From: Gammaproteobacteria bacterium
GTDB lineage: Bacteria > Pseudomonadota > Gammaproteobacteria > Pseudomonadales > Cellvibrionaceae
Direction: 5' to 3'
Assembly (NCBI GenBank): GCA_004172865.1
Contig: SEBV01000015.1
Coordinates: 62,001-126,000, forward strand
Length of the DNA: 64,000 nt
In this document: in pieces, positions 53,243-61,980 of the stretch
How positions within the stretch are numbered: the first letter of the stretch is position 1
How the letters are laid out: every line of letters begins with the position of its first letter
The notes under the pieces: generated by a model
What the model saw: only the letters and a program-made list of their open reading frames with translations
What the model was told of the DNA's origin: nothing
The model's database searches: none
Program-made: the position numbers and the translations under genes

Positions 53243-55921
53243 TCAAGCCAAACTTTTACTCACTACTTCAAATACATCTTTCGATAAATTTGGCTCAGCC
53301 ATAATACGTTCAAGCTGCGCTTTAATGAGAGTTTGACGCTCTGGACTATATTTTTTCCATTTAGTAAGTGGAGTTAGTAAACGCGATGCGATTTGTGGAT
53401 TCTGCGTATTAAGCACGATAATTTTATCCGCAAGGAATTTATAACCATCACCCGCTTTATCGTGAAAATTAATCGCGTTGTTATTACAGAAACTGGAAAC
53501 CAGCGCGCGAATTTTGTTGGGATTTTTACTGTCATAAGCATTGTGAACTTCAAGCGCTTTCACTTTTGCGAGCGTGTTCGGCAAGCTGGAAGTTGCTTGC
53601 ACTGTGAGCCATTGATTCACCACCAACGACTCATCCTGCCAACGCTCATAAAAATCTGCCAAAGCATTGCCCGACAAATCTTGTGCTAACGACGCTTCCG
53701 TATTTACCAGCTGCGTTAACGCAGCCATTACGTCAGTCATATTATTTGCCGTTAAATATTGTTGTTCACAGGCGCGAATAATTTTCTCATCGCCCAACAA
53801 CATTAAATAACTTAAAGCAACATTTTTTAAACTGCGCGCCGCAATGGCATCCGCAGTTGCCGCATAAGTTTGTTCGTGATCATACTCATTATAAATAAGT
53901 TCAAAATGAGAACTTAACTCGCGTGCAATTGTTTTACGCACCAGCGTGCGACTGTAATGAATAGCTTCCACGTCGACTATATCTGCAAGCTCGCTGATAT
54001 AAGCCTCAGATGGCAAGCTCAACATATAAGCAACCATTGCCTTATCCAGACTTTCATCTTCCAGCACGCTGCGATATGCATTTATTAAACGCAAATCTAT
54101 TGGGAATACATTGATATCTTTACCGCGTTGATAAGCGGCTATAACTTCGTTGATTACTTGCAAAGCTAATTGCTGGCTGGCATCCCAACGATTAAAACCA
54201 TCGCTGTCGCGACTCATCAACAACATTAAGTCTTCGCGTGAATAGTCGTAATGTAATTTTACCGGTGCGGAAAAACCGCGCAGTAATGAAGGCACAGGTT
54301 TTTCTTGAACGCGCTCAAACACAAATGTTTGTTGGGCCTGCGTAAGCTCGATAACTTTGTGAGTGTTATCGCCAGTTTCAAAATCTGGCTCAGCGTCTTT
54401 TAGGTAGAGCGGTAAATCCCCAGCACTGCCCAACAAACCTATAGCAATAGGAATATGAAAAGGCAATTTTTGTTGGCATTCGGGCGTGGGTGGGCATGAT
54501 TGTTTGATGTGCAACGAATATTCCTGAGTGTCCTCATCATATTCATCAGTAACTTGTAAACGCGGTGTGCCTGCTTGCGAATACCAACGCTTAAATTGTG
54601 TTAAATTTTTTCCAGATGCATCAGCCAGTGCCGCTACAAAATCTTCAGTGGTTACAGCTTGTCCATCGTGACGTTCAAAATATAAATCGGTACCTTTGCG
54701 GAAATTTTCTTTACCTAAGAGATTTGCAAGCATGCGAACAATTTCTGCACCTTTTTCATAAATTGTCATGGTGTAAAAATTGGAAATCTCAATATAAGAC
54801 TCAGGGCGAATGGGATGCGCCATTGGGCCCGCATCTTCAGCAAACTGTAAGGTGCGCAACATGCTTACATCTTCAACACGTTTCACAGTGTGTGAACCCA
54901 TATCTGCAGAGAATTCTGAATCGCGATAAACCGTAAAACCTTCTTTCAAACTTAACTGAAACCAATCGCGACAAGTTACGCGGTTGCCCGTCCAGTTATG
55001 GAAATACTCATGCGCTACGACGCCTTCAACGCGCTGAAAGCCGCCGTCAGTGGTGGTTTCCGGTTTTGCGAGCACGCACGATGTATTAAAAATATTGAGG
55101 CCTTTATTTTCCATGGCACCCATATTGAAATCATCCACTGCAACAATCATAAAAATATCAAGATCATATTCGCGGCCATAAACTTCTTCATCCCAACGCA
55201 TGGAATTTTTCAGAGAAGTCATGGCGTGATTGCACTTATCTAAATCTTTTGGTTCAACATAGATTTTTAAAGTTACTTCGCGTTTTGTAGAAGTCGTAAA
55301 ACTATCTTCGATGTGCGCCAAATCACCCGCAACTAATGCAAATAAATAAGCAGGTTTTTTGAAAGGATCATTCCAAGTGGCGAAATGGCGATTATTATCC
55401 AAATCACCTTTTTCGATTAAATTTCCGTTTGATAACAACACCGGGAATTTTTTATCGGCTACTACTGTAGTAGTGAACTCACTCATTACATCCGGGCGAT
55501 CAAGATAGTAAGTAATTTTACGGAAACCTTCTGCCTCACATTGAGTGCAATACATGGTGCGAGACTTATACAAACCTTCCAAGGATGTATTTTTTTCAGG
55601 ATAAATTTTTGTAACGCTCGTCAGCAAGAAATGCGCAGGCGTATTTTTAATCGTCAAGGTTTCTTCGCCAAACTCGTACTCGCTTTCCGGCACTGCTTTG
55701 CCATCAATAGCAAGCGACACCAATTCAAGATCAGTACCATGTAAAGTGAGTTGAGAAACGGGAAATGTTGCAGAAGGATTTGATGCTAACAAAAGATTTG
55801 CGGTAACGATTGTGTAGCCATCATAAATATCAACATGCAAATCAGTTTTTTTAATTAAATAAGCTGGAGCTTTATAATCTCTTAAATAAATCGCTTGTGG
55901 TTGCTGCTCGATAGCTGACAT
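53243..55921 (-). CDS. pepN: Aminopeptidase N
   Basis: An 892-residue M1 zinc aminopeptidase. The exopeptidase motif GAMENKG is at 268-274, the zinc motif HEYFH at 304-308 followed by NWTGNRVTCRDW, and the second zinc Glu in LKEGFT near 327. The C-terminal helical domain (VKLHYDYSREDLMLLMSRDSDGFNRWDA) completes the PepN-type fold. It trims N-terminal residues from peptides in the cytoplasm. It is in an operon after yeaC (24 bases) and before fosA (20 bases). Confidence 0.97.
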   Translation of the reverse strand: MSAIEQQPQAIYLRDYKAPAYLIKKTDLHVDIYDGYTIVTANLLLASNPSATFPVSQLTLHGTDLELVSLAIDGKAVPESEYEFGEETLTIKNTPAHFLLTSVTKIYPEKNTSLEGLYKSRTMYCTQCEAEGFRKITYYLDRPDVMSEFTTTVVADKKFPVLLSNGNLIEKGDLDNNRHFATWNDPFKKPAYLFALVAGDLAHIEDSFTTSTKREVTLKIYVEPKDLDKCNHAMTSLKNSMRWDEEVYGREYDLDIFMIVAVDDFNMGAMENKGLNIFNTSCVLAKPETTTDGGFQRVEGVVAHEYFHNWTGNRVTCRDWFQLSLKEGFTVYRDSEFSADMGSHTVKRVEDVSMLRTLQFAEDAGPMAHPIRPESYIEISNFYTMTIYEKGAEIVRMLANLLGKENFRKGTDLYFERHDGQAVTTEDFVAALADASGKNLTQFKRWYSQAGTPRLQVTDEYDEDTQEYSLHIKQSCPPTPECQQKLPFHIPIAIGLLGSAGDLPLYLKDAEPDFETGDNTHKVIELTQAQQTFVFERVQEKPVPSLLRGFSAPVKLHYDYSREDLMLLMSRDSDGFNRWDASQQLALQVINEVIAAYQRGKDINVFPIDLRLINAYRSVLEDESLDKAMVAYMLSLPSEAYISELADIVDVEAIHYSRTLVRKTIARELSSHFELIYNEYDHEQTYAATADAIAARSLKNVALSYLMLLGDEKIIRACEQQYLTANNMTDVMAALTQLVNTEASLAQDLSGNALADFYERWQDESLVVNQWLTVQATSSLPNTLAKVKALEVHNAYDSKNPNKIRALVSSFCNNNAINFHDKAGDGYKFLADKIIVLNTQNPQIASRLLTPLTKWKKYSPERQTLIKAQLERIMAEPNLSKDVFEVVSKSLA

Positions 55922-55945
55922 AGGAGTTCCTTAAAAATATGAAAT

Positions 55946-56221
55946 TTATTCAACCCACTTAATAGGTTTTTCTGTTTCAGGATGATCGTGTTCATGCTCG
56001 TGATCATCACCACAAAATGTATGAGGTTCAGGTGGTATATAACCTGTGTGTTCTTCAGGTGGCAGATTCTTGTGTTCGTAAGCAATAACGGCTTGCATGC
56101 ACAATTGGCGCTGCTCGCTGGATAATTTATTGCCATCGGGCCATTTGCCAATCTCTACCGCCAATTTTAAATTTTGGTAAATGTCAGGTGTAATACTGCT
56201 TAATAATTTCTGCAAATCCAT
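55946..56221 (-). CDS. yeaC: YeaC family protein (DUF1315)
   Basis: A 91-residue soluble protein beginning MDLQKLLSSITPDIYQNLKLAVEIGKWPDG, followed by LSSEQRQLCMQAVIAYEHKNLPPEEHTGYI, which is the DUF1315/YeaC pattern. Function unknown. The C-terminal half has a run of His, Asp and Glu (HEHEHDHPE) that could bind metal; that is inference. It lies between the rhomboid and pepN genes, as in pseudomonads. Confidence 0.87.
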   Translation of the reverse strand: MDLQKLLSSITPDIYQNLKLAVEIGKWPDGNKLSSEQRQLCMQAVIAYEHKNLPPEEHTGYIPPEPHTFCGDDHEHEHDHPETEKPIKWVE

Positions 56222-56251
56222 GGAAAATCTCTTAGCGATTAATATTCAAGA

Positions 56252-57115
56252 TTAATGTTGTGCTGGCGCTCTTCTAATAATCAAAAATGCAAATGCGCTG
56301 CCTGCTAACAAGCCGCCAACGTGTGCAGCATTAGCAACGCCACCGCCTGCAAGATAATCAATAGCGCCCGTCATACAGAGCACCAACCAAAACAACATGA
56401 AGCCTAAAACAGATGCTGGAACTGCAGTTAATCTATGAGGCGATAATTTTTGGCTGACAATAATAAAACCAACCAGTGCGTAAACAACGCCAGACATACC
56501 ACCGAAGTTACTATTAGGTGCCCAGAAATATTGCGCCGAGTTTGAGATGACTGCAGTTACGATGAAAAATAAAAAATAAGTTCGCTTTCCAATATACAAT
56601 TCCAGGCGGCGCCCTAAGTCCCACATCCACAAACTATTGAATACGAAATGCAAAATACCAAAATGTAGAAACGCAGGTGTAATTAATCGCCAGATCTGGC
56701 CCGACCGCAATGAATCTTCCAGCGGTAAAAAATAGCCCGACGTAATATCCTGAAACGTAAACCACTGCATGAGCGGCACTGTGTCTCGTACGCCCGCAAC
56801 TAATGCGCCTAATGCACTCAACACAATAAGCGCCGATGTAATAGGTGCTGATAAAAATTGAAGCAAAAACGAAGGAGAATCTGTTGTAGCAACTTCAGGC
56901 GTTGCAGATGCGTCTTGTTGAATAATTAATTTTCCCTGCTCTACTTCACTTAAAAATTGCGCAACTGGCCCAACCATTCTTTCATCATTAACAGCAATAA
57001 CTTGCTCGCCCGCTTCTTCATAAACGCGATGCATAATACTTCGCTCACGCAAAAATCCGGTGATATGAGTAAGATCTGTATTCAGTGGAAACTTTTTAAC
57101 GACAATCCAATTCAC
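56252..57115 (-). CDS. Rhomboid family intramembrane serine protease
   Basis: A 287-residue rhomboid of GlpG type. A soluble N-terminal domain (about 1-90) is followed by six or more membrane segments. The catalytic Ser208 is in GGMSG and His265 in NAAHVGGLLAG; the WRLITPAFLHFGILHFVFNSLWMWDLG block contains the conserved His and Asn residues. It cuts membrane proteins inside the bilayer; the substrate is unknown. In the nadK-pepN operon, 38 bases after the phosphoesterase gene and 30 before yeaC. Confidence 0.9.
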   Translation of the reverse strand: MNWIVVKKFPLNTDLTHITGFLRERSIMHRVYEEAGEQVIAVNDERMVGPVAQFLSEVEQGKLIIQQDASATPEVATTDSPSFLLQFLSAPITSALIVLSALGALVAGVRDTVPLMQWFTFQDITSGYFLPLEDSLRSGQIWRLITPAFLHFGILHFVFNSLWMWDLGRRLELYIGKRTYFLFFIVTAVISNSAQYFWAPNSNFGGMSGVVYALVGFIIVSQKLSPHRLTAVPASVLGFMLFWLVLCMTGAIDYLAGGGVANAAHVGGLLAGSAFAFLIIRRAPAQH

Positions 57116-57153
57116 GATACGCTCGTCTATTTACATTTTGATTTTCAAAAAAA

Positions 57154-58161
57154 TTAGGGATCTACATATTCCCATACAAAATTTTCAGCTTTAAGTTCTT
57201 GCTCGCCATCCATTCGGTAAGCTACTAATCGGCCGTATTTTACCGCACTGTAATCTAAACAGGCGATATTATTTGTAATGGGTTTGGGGTTGCCTTTCAG
57301 CCAGTAGTGACCCACAAATAATGGCGGTTCATCCTCACCATAAAGTACCATTTTTGCACGATGATCTTGTGAAATTGGTAGCGCTGATATTTCTGCAGGA
57401 ATCGGATCTGGCTGAAATAAAAGATCACCGTAGGTTTGGGCTTTGTGAGCCCAAAATTTAGTGCGAAATGTACTGCGCACATGACCTTCTTGCGTAGTCA
57501 CTTTTATGCCATCGGGCAAGGGGAATACTACTCCGCGTGTTAATAGTTGGATGGTGTTAAATTCGGGAGTGTAATTGCATACGCTTTTTTGCAGAAAATC
57601 TTCATCAAAATGACCGCTACCAAATTTTGATTTATGTTGCGCAATAACCTCGTGGTCCCAACAGGCGTGAACTACACGAAAAAGATTATTGTGTTTTACA
57701 TCACCAAATTCCATAAACAGCGGTAAGGTTTTAAACCACTGCAGCAATTCATTCCATTCTTGGGGATAACGTGCAAATTGCTCGAGAGTTTCTGCAATTA
57801 AATGTGAATTCGCTACTGTGTGCGGCCTTAAATATTCGCATTCACTCGCAGACGAATTATCAATTTTGGTAAAATAAGTAATCGCATTATGTTCGTGATT
57901 ACCAAGCACCATGTGTGCGCTGCCTTTCTGCACCATTTCGTACACGAGCAATAATGCTTCGCGAATATGCGGGCCGCGATCAACAATATCGCCTAAAAAA
58001 ATAACGCGGCGTGATGGATGACGATATACGCCTTGGCTTTTTTCATAACCTAATTTTTTCAATAAACGCTCAAGCGTTACAGCACAGCCATGCACATCCC
58101 CAATGACATCGTAACCTTCAACGGGCGGCAAGTTTGAATCAGGCGATAAAAAATTTACCAT
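57154..58161 (-). CDS. Metallophosphoesterase, PrpE/ApaH-like
   Basis: A 335-residue phosphoesterase with the three metal-binding motifs GDVHGC, FLGDIVDRGP and GNHEHN in order at about 22, 55 and 93. The second part has FVGHYWLKG, a further motif of the bis(5'-nucleosyl)-tetraphosphatase type. It may hydrolyse dinucleotide polyphosphates or protein phosphates; the substrate is not visible from sequence. It lies 9 bases after nadK and 38 before the rhomboid gene. Confidence 0.87.
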   Translation of the reverse strand: MVNFLSPDSNLPPVEGYDVIGDVHGCAVTLERLLKKLGYEKSQGVYRHPSRRVIFLGDIVDRGPHIREALLLVYEMVQKGSAHMVLGNHEHNAITYFTKIDNSSASECEYLRPHTVANSHLIAETLEQFARYPQEWNELLQWFKTLPLFMEFGDVKHNNLFRVVHACWDHEVIAQHKSKFGSGHFDEDFLQKSVCNYTPEFNTIQLLTRGVVFPLPDGIKVTTQEGHVRSTFRTKFWAHKAQTYGDLLFQPDPIPAEISALPISQDHRAKMVLYGEDEPPLFVGHYWLKGNPKPITNNIACLDYSAVKYGRLVAYRMDGEQELKAENFVWEYVDP

Positions 58162-58170
58162 AAGAACGCA

Positions 58171-59073
58171 TTAATCATTGAGTAAGTGTCCACCCCAACC
58201 TAATTTAGTTCGGCAACGCTCGTAGAAATTATATTCCGCAGGATGCAACAATTTTAATAAATCAGGCTTTTTGCGAATGTGAATTTCATCGCCCATGTTC
58301 ATATCAAAATGGTTGTGACCATCGCATGAAATCATCGGAATCGCACGGCTGTGTTCACCAACGCGAATCATAATATGACTGGAACCCGAGACAACCATCG
58401 GGCGACTACTCAATGTATGGGGATTCATAGGCACTAATGCAATCGCATCGAGATTAGGATGCAATAATGGCCCGCCGCCGCTCAGCGAGTAAGCGGTAGA
58501 ACCAGTCGGTGTTGAGACAATAATACCGTCTGAAGATTGCGTGGTAACGAAATATCCATCCACATAAATTTCGTACTGCAGCATGTGTACAAATTGACCA
58601 GGGTGCAAAACAACTTCGTTTAAGGCTTCGCTGGATGCAATGGTTTCACCCAAATGCGTGATGGACATATCGAGCAAGAATCGCTCTTCGAGAATATATT
58701 TTCCCGATAAAACTTCATCTACACGAGTTTCAATTTCTTCGGGCATGATATCCGTTAAGAAACCTAGGCGGCCACGATTCACGCCCAATAATGGAACATT
58801 ATATTTTGCCAGCACGCGCGCACCGCGCAACAGACTGCCATCACCGCCGACCACAATCACTAAATTGCATAGTTGACCTAATTCATCAGCATCGACAACT
58901 CTATAAGTTGCTGCAAATAGAGGATCGTCCACCAGTAAGCCTGCTGTCTCTTGTTCCAGCACAATTTGCACGCCACGACTTTGCAAAAAGCTGATGAGAC
59001 GTTTAAGCGAATAAGTTGCGCGCTCATTATGAAGATGGCCAATCAAGCCAATAACAGAAAATTTAGTCATCAT
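58171..59073 (-). CDS. nadK: NAD kinase
   Basis: A 300-residue NAD kinase making NADP from NAD and ATP. GGDGSLLRGAR holds the catalytic Asp of the GGDG motif; the NVPLLGVNRGRLGFLTD, NEVVLHPGQF and GSTAYSLSGGGPLLHP blocks are all conserved. Two ATG codons are adjacent at the start; GAGAA precedes them. It is the first gene of an operon reading nadK, phosphoesterase, rhomboid, yeaC, pepN, fosA. Confidence 0.96.
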   Translation of the reverse strand: MMTKFSVIGLIGHLHNERATYSLKRLISFLQSRGVQIVLEQETAGLLVDDPLFAATYRVVDADELGQLCNLVIVVGGDGSLLRGARVLAKYNVPLLGVNRGRLGFLTDIMPEEIETRVDEVLSGKYILEERFLLDMSITHLGETIASSEALNEVVLHPGQFVHMLQYEIYVDGYFVTTQSSDGIIVSTPTGSTAYSLSGGGPLLHPNLDAIALVPMNPHTLSSRPMVVSGSSHIMIRVGEHSRAIPMISCDGHNHFDMNMGDEIHIRKKPDLLKLLHPAEYNFYERCRTKLGWGGHLLND

Positions 59074-59301
59074 TTCTCACAAATAGTTGATTATTAGACT
59101 TGCCCAGCGCTTGGCGGCGATTTTGGATTATTATAGCCCCAAGATTAGCATTAAACCCACATCGACTATTGGAAATTCCAGGATCTGATAGTGGCAGCAA
59201 AACACGTAAAAAGCGTTTACACTAAATTTTTTTAAATCACTCTATTCACTATCACATCTTTTTTAACGCTTCATTTAATAATTATCACCAAAGGAACTTT
59301 T
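59074..59301. promoter_or_regulatory. Divergent promoter region, nadK / cysK
   Basis: These 228 bases hold the promoters of the nadK operon and of cysK. TGGAAATTCCA (59170-59180) is a small palindrome. AT-rich sequence near 59220-59280 is likely the cysK promoter. The activator site usual for cys genes (CysB) is too degenerate to place by eye. AAGGAA precedes the cysK ATG. Confidence 0.45.
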
Positions 59302-60213
59302 ATGAAAGCCGACAATATTTTACAAACCATTGGCAACACACCGCACGTTCGCATTAATAATTTGTTTCGAGATGATATTGAAGTGTGGATGAAAGTTGAA
59401 CGCTTTAATCCCGGCAGCAGCATTAAAGATCGTATTGCGCTGGCGATGATTGAAGATGCCGAAGCCAAAGGTCTTATCAATAAAGACACCGTAATTATTG
59501 AACCGACCTCTGGTAATACCGGAATTGGTTTAGCATTAGTATGCGCCGTTAAAGGTTACCGTTTAATTTTAACTATGCCGGAATCCATGTCGATTGAGCG
59601 TCGCAAAGCGATTAAAGCTTATGGTGCAGAATTGGTGTTAACCGCTAAAGAATTAGGCATGGGCGGTTCCATCGCTAAAGCCAATGAATTAGCCGCTGAA
59701 AATCCTAATTCGTGGATACCGCAACAATTCACCAACGAAGCAAACTCGGAAGTGCACCGCAACACAACAGCGCAAGAAATTCTCGCTGATTTCCCTGAAG
59801 GAGTGGATTATTTAATTACAGGCGTAGGCACCGGCGGTCACATTACCGGCTGTAGTGAAGTGCTAAAACGTGAATTTCCAAACTTAAAAACCTTCGCGGT
59901 TGAACCTGCAAAATCACCAGTGATTAGTGGTGGCGAAAAAGGCCCGCACAGATTGCAGGGAATTGGTGCCGGTTTTATTCCAGAAATTTTGAATCGCGCC
60001 ACGCTCGACGGAACTATTTTGGTAAGTGAAGAAGATGCATTTGAAATGGCTCGCCAATCTGCATTAAAAGAAGGTCTTTTTGTGGGAATTTCTTCCGGCG
60101 CTACGCTTGCCGCTGTTGCACAAAAACAAAGTGAAATACCCGCTGGCAGCCGCGTCATTATTTTTAGTTACGATACGGGCGAGCGTTATTTATCGATTGA
60201 AGATTTGTTTTAA
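59302..60213 (+). CDS. cysK: Cysteine synthase A
   Basis: A 303-residue O-acetylserine sulfhydrylase. The PLP lysine is in [11 protein letters not shown], the substrate loop in [12 protein letters not shown], and the phosphate-binding loop in [13 protein letters not shown]. The C-terminal [11 protein letters not shown] and [10 protein letters not shown] are CysK-like rather than CysM-like. It makes cysteine from O-acetylserine and sulfide. It ends at a strong terminator shared with the AA10 gene. Confidence 0.94.
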   Translation: MKADNILQTIGNTPHVRINNLFRDDIEVWMKVERFNPGSSIKDRIALAMIEDAEAKGLINKDTVIIEPTSGNTGIGLALVCAVKGYRLILTMPESMSIERRKAIKAYGAELVLTAKELGMGGSIAKANELAAENPNSWIPQQFTNEANSEVHRNTTAQEILADFPEGVDYLITGVGTGGHITGCSEVLKREFPNLKTFAVEPAKSPVISGGEKGPHRLQGIGAGFIPEILNRATLDGTILVSEEDAFEMARQSALKEGLFVGISSGATLAAVAQKQSEIPAGSRVIIFSYDTGERYLSIEDLF

Positions 60214-60253
60214 TTTCATCGAAAATTAAAAATATAAAATGGAATTTAATTCC

Positions 60254-60285
60254 AAAAAAAACGGCAGCTGAGGCTGCCGTTTTTT
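60254..60285. terminator. Bidirectional terminator, cysK / AA10
   Basis: ACGGCAG (60261-60267) pairs with CTGCCGT (60274-60280), flanked by A7 and T5. It lies between the convergent cysK and AA10 genes and probably ends both. Confidence 0.92.
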
Positions 60286-60301
60286 ATTGTTTATCTGTTA
60301 C

Positions 60302-61552
60302 TTATTGGCACGCACGTGTAAGCGCCCAAGCGTTAGTCCATGCCCAGCCAGTACCAGGCGCATAAGGCCCGCCAACCGTGCACCATCCACCAACGGTGCA
60401 ACGGTATTCGCTACCTGCATTTTGCACCAAAGCGCCTGTTGCATAGGTTGAACCTTGTAAGAAAGCAGGCGATGTACAACTGTTACCGACCGACGAGGCA
60501 ACACTGGATTTTGAACTGGAACTACTAACACGCGAGCTAGAACTTGTGCTGATACTTGAACTGGAACGCACCGCAGAACTTTGCACCGACGACGAACTTG
60601 CTACCACCGAAGACTGGCTCGATCCCGACGTATTACAGGCCCCCAAATCCAGCCAATAGTTGTATTGCCCAGATGTTAGCTCAGGATTATTGCCTTGAGT
60701 CCAGTAATTAGCTTGGTAGCGTTTGCTGTTGAATTTCACTTGCTGCGGTTTGTTGTAAATAGTGTTTGCATCCCACGCTGGCAAATTAGCGCAAGTGTCA
60801 CCGCTCAAGCTTGAAACGCTGCTACTAATGCTGCTAACAACCGATGAGCTTGTTGATGATGGTGCGGAACTGGAAATCGACGTAGACGCACTTGAAGAAG
60901 TGCCGGAGCTAAAGTCCAGATCGATACATTGATAAAATCCTTCTGGTGCATCGGAATAATCGCGCTGCCAAATGCTGTAAACAATGTGCTTACCTGTGCG
61001 CTGAGGCAAAGGCACTGAATGCCTGGAATTAGCTTCCTGCCCGGTGGGACTTGATTGGTAAATCTGCTGAAGGTCAGACCACTTTAAAGGCGCAGCGCCA
61101 GGGTTAAAACCTTGTTTGGTAATGTAATAACGGAAGTACATGGTTTTGTGTTGCGCGGTGTTGGTCCACACAAAATCTTGCAGGCCGGGTTGCACTTTTG
61201 TAGCTGGCCAGTCATTTCTTGCGATATCCAAACCCTCATAACCACTGACGCCGGCGCTGCATAATTTGCCATCTGGAATGACTTGCTGGTGGTTATCTTT
61301 CACGCCACCAATCGCAATACTTTGTGGTGAATAGAAGCCTATATTGCCTGCAGCTTTCGCAGCGATACACGCGGGTAAGGTTGGGCTCTCTACATTATTT
61401 TCATAACACACAAGAACACGCGACTTAGGCGAAGTCACATACCCATGAGCGCTGGCGTCAAGTGCGCCGAAAACAGCAAAGCTCGTAAAAATCGCTGAAA
61501 AACCAAAAACCTTAATACGAGAAATAACGGATTTGAATTTAATTATTTTCAC
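60302..61552 (-). CDS. Secreted AA10 chitin-type LPMO with CBM5 and CBM73-like modules
   Basis: A 416-residue protein starting at GTG 61552, behind AGGAGAG. The signal peptide ends at Ala35, so the mature protein begins with His36 (HGYVTSPKSR), which together with His135 (AQHKTMYF) forms the copper-binding histidine brace. The AA10 domain runs to about 214, with axial Phe206 in EGFYQCIDL. A Ser linker, a CBM5-like module (252-306, WDANTIYNKPQQVKFNSKRYQ), a longer Ser linker and a CBM73-like module (358-416) follow. This order matches a known Cellvibrio chitin LPMO. It cleaves crystalline chitin oxidatively; substrate is inferred. Confidence 0.93.
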   Translation of the reverse strand: MKIIKFKSVISRIKVFGFSAIFTSFAVFGALDASAHGYVTSPKSRVLVCYENNVESPTLPACIAAKAAGNIGFYSPQSIAIGGVKDNHQQVIPDGKLCSAGVSGYEGLDIARNDWPATKVQPGLQDFVWTNTAQHKTMYFRYYITKQGFNPGAAPLKWSDLQQIYQSSPTGQEANSRHSVPLPQRTGKHIVYSIWQRDYSDAPEGFYQCIDLDFSSGTSSSASTSISSSAPSSTSSSVVSSISSSVSSLSGDTCANLPAWDANTIYNKPQQVKFNSKRYQANYWTQGNNPELTSGQYNYWLDLGACNTSGSSQSSVVASSSSVQSSAVRSSSSISTSSSSRVSSSSSKSSVASSVGNSCTSPAFLQGSTYATGALVQNAGSEYRCTVGGWCTVGGPYAPGTGWAWTNAWALTRACQ

Positions 61553-61980
61553 TTTTCTCTCCTGGATTGATAGCGCGATGCGAATAGAAACGCATCACAA
61601 TCATTGTTAATGGAATGCTTATTTTGCTTTATAAAAACAAATCACTGCTCAGTGAAAGTGACTTGCGTCAGGCGAGAAAAGTCTAAAAAAATGAAAAACA
61701 AAACGCTAGTTCGACTTTTATTTTAAAGGTTCGACTTTGCGCAGCAGGTGCTAGTTTTGTCAAAGGGGTTCGATTTTCGGAAATAAATCTTACATAAAAA
61801 TCGGAAATAGAAATTTAGATGCCAGAGCAGAAAATCGTAAATAATTTAATTATTTTATTTTGATTTTAGGTGCAGATAAATTATCTACAGATTTAAAGCG
61901 AGGTTCGATTTTATTGCAATTTCAGACGAAAAAATGGGGATTATAAAATCCCCATTTTTAATTTTTACAAAACTATAAAA
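61553..61980. promoter_or_regulatory. 428-base region upstream of AA10 with four GTTCGAYTTT repeats
   Basis: Four direct copies lie at 61709 (GTTCGACTTT), 61729 (GTTCGACTTT), 61768 (GTTCGATTTT) and 61903 (GTTCGATTTT), all on the plus strand, spaced 20, 39 and 135 bases. Closer to the AA10 start, GATGCG (61577-61582) and CGCATC (61591-61596) form a small inverted repeat. The region also holds the terminator after the GH51 gene at 61931. The repeats could be sites for the AA10 regulator; no open frame is supported. Confidence 0.5.
61931..61959 (-). terminator. Terminator after GH51
   Basis: TGGGGATT (61935-61942) pairs with AATCCCCA (61947-61954) around ATAA, with A/T tracts on both sides. On the minus strand it follows the GH51 stop by about 20 bases. 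Confidence 0.9.

Noticed and set aside
61709-61912. CRISPR-like array from the four GTTCGAYTTT repeats
   Set aside because: The repeats are only about 10 bases, the spacing is irregular (20, 39, 135) and no cas gene is near.
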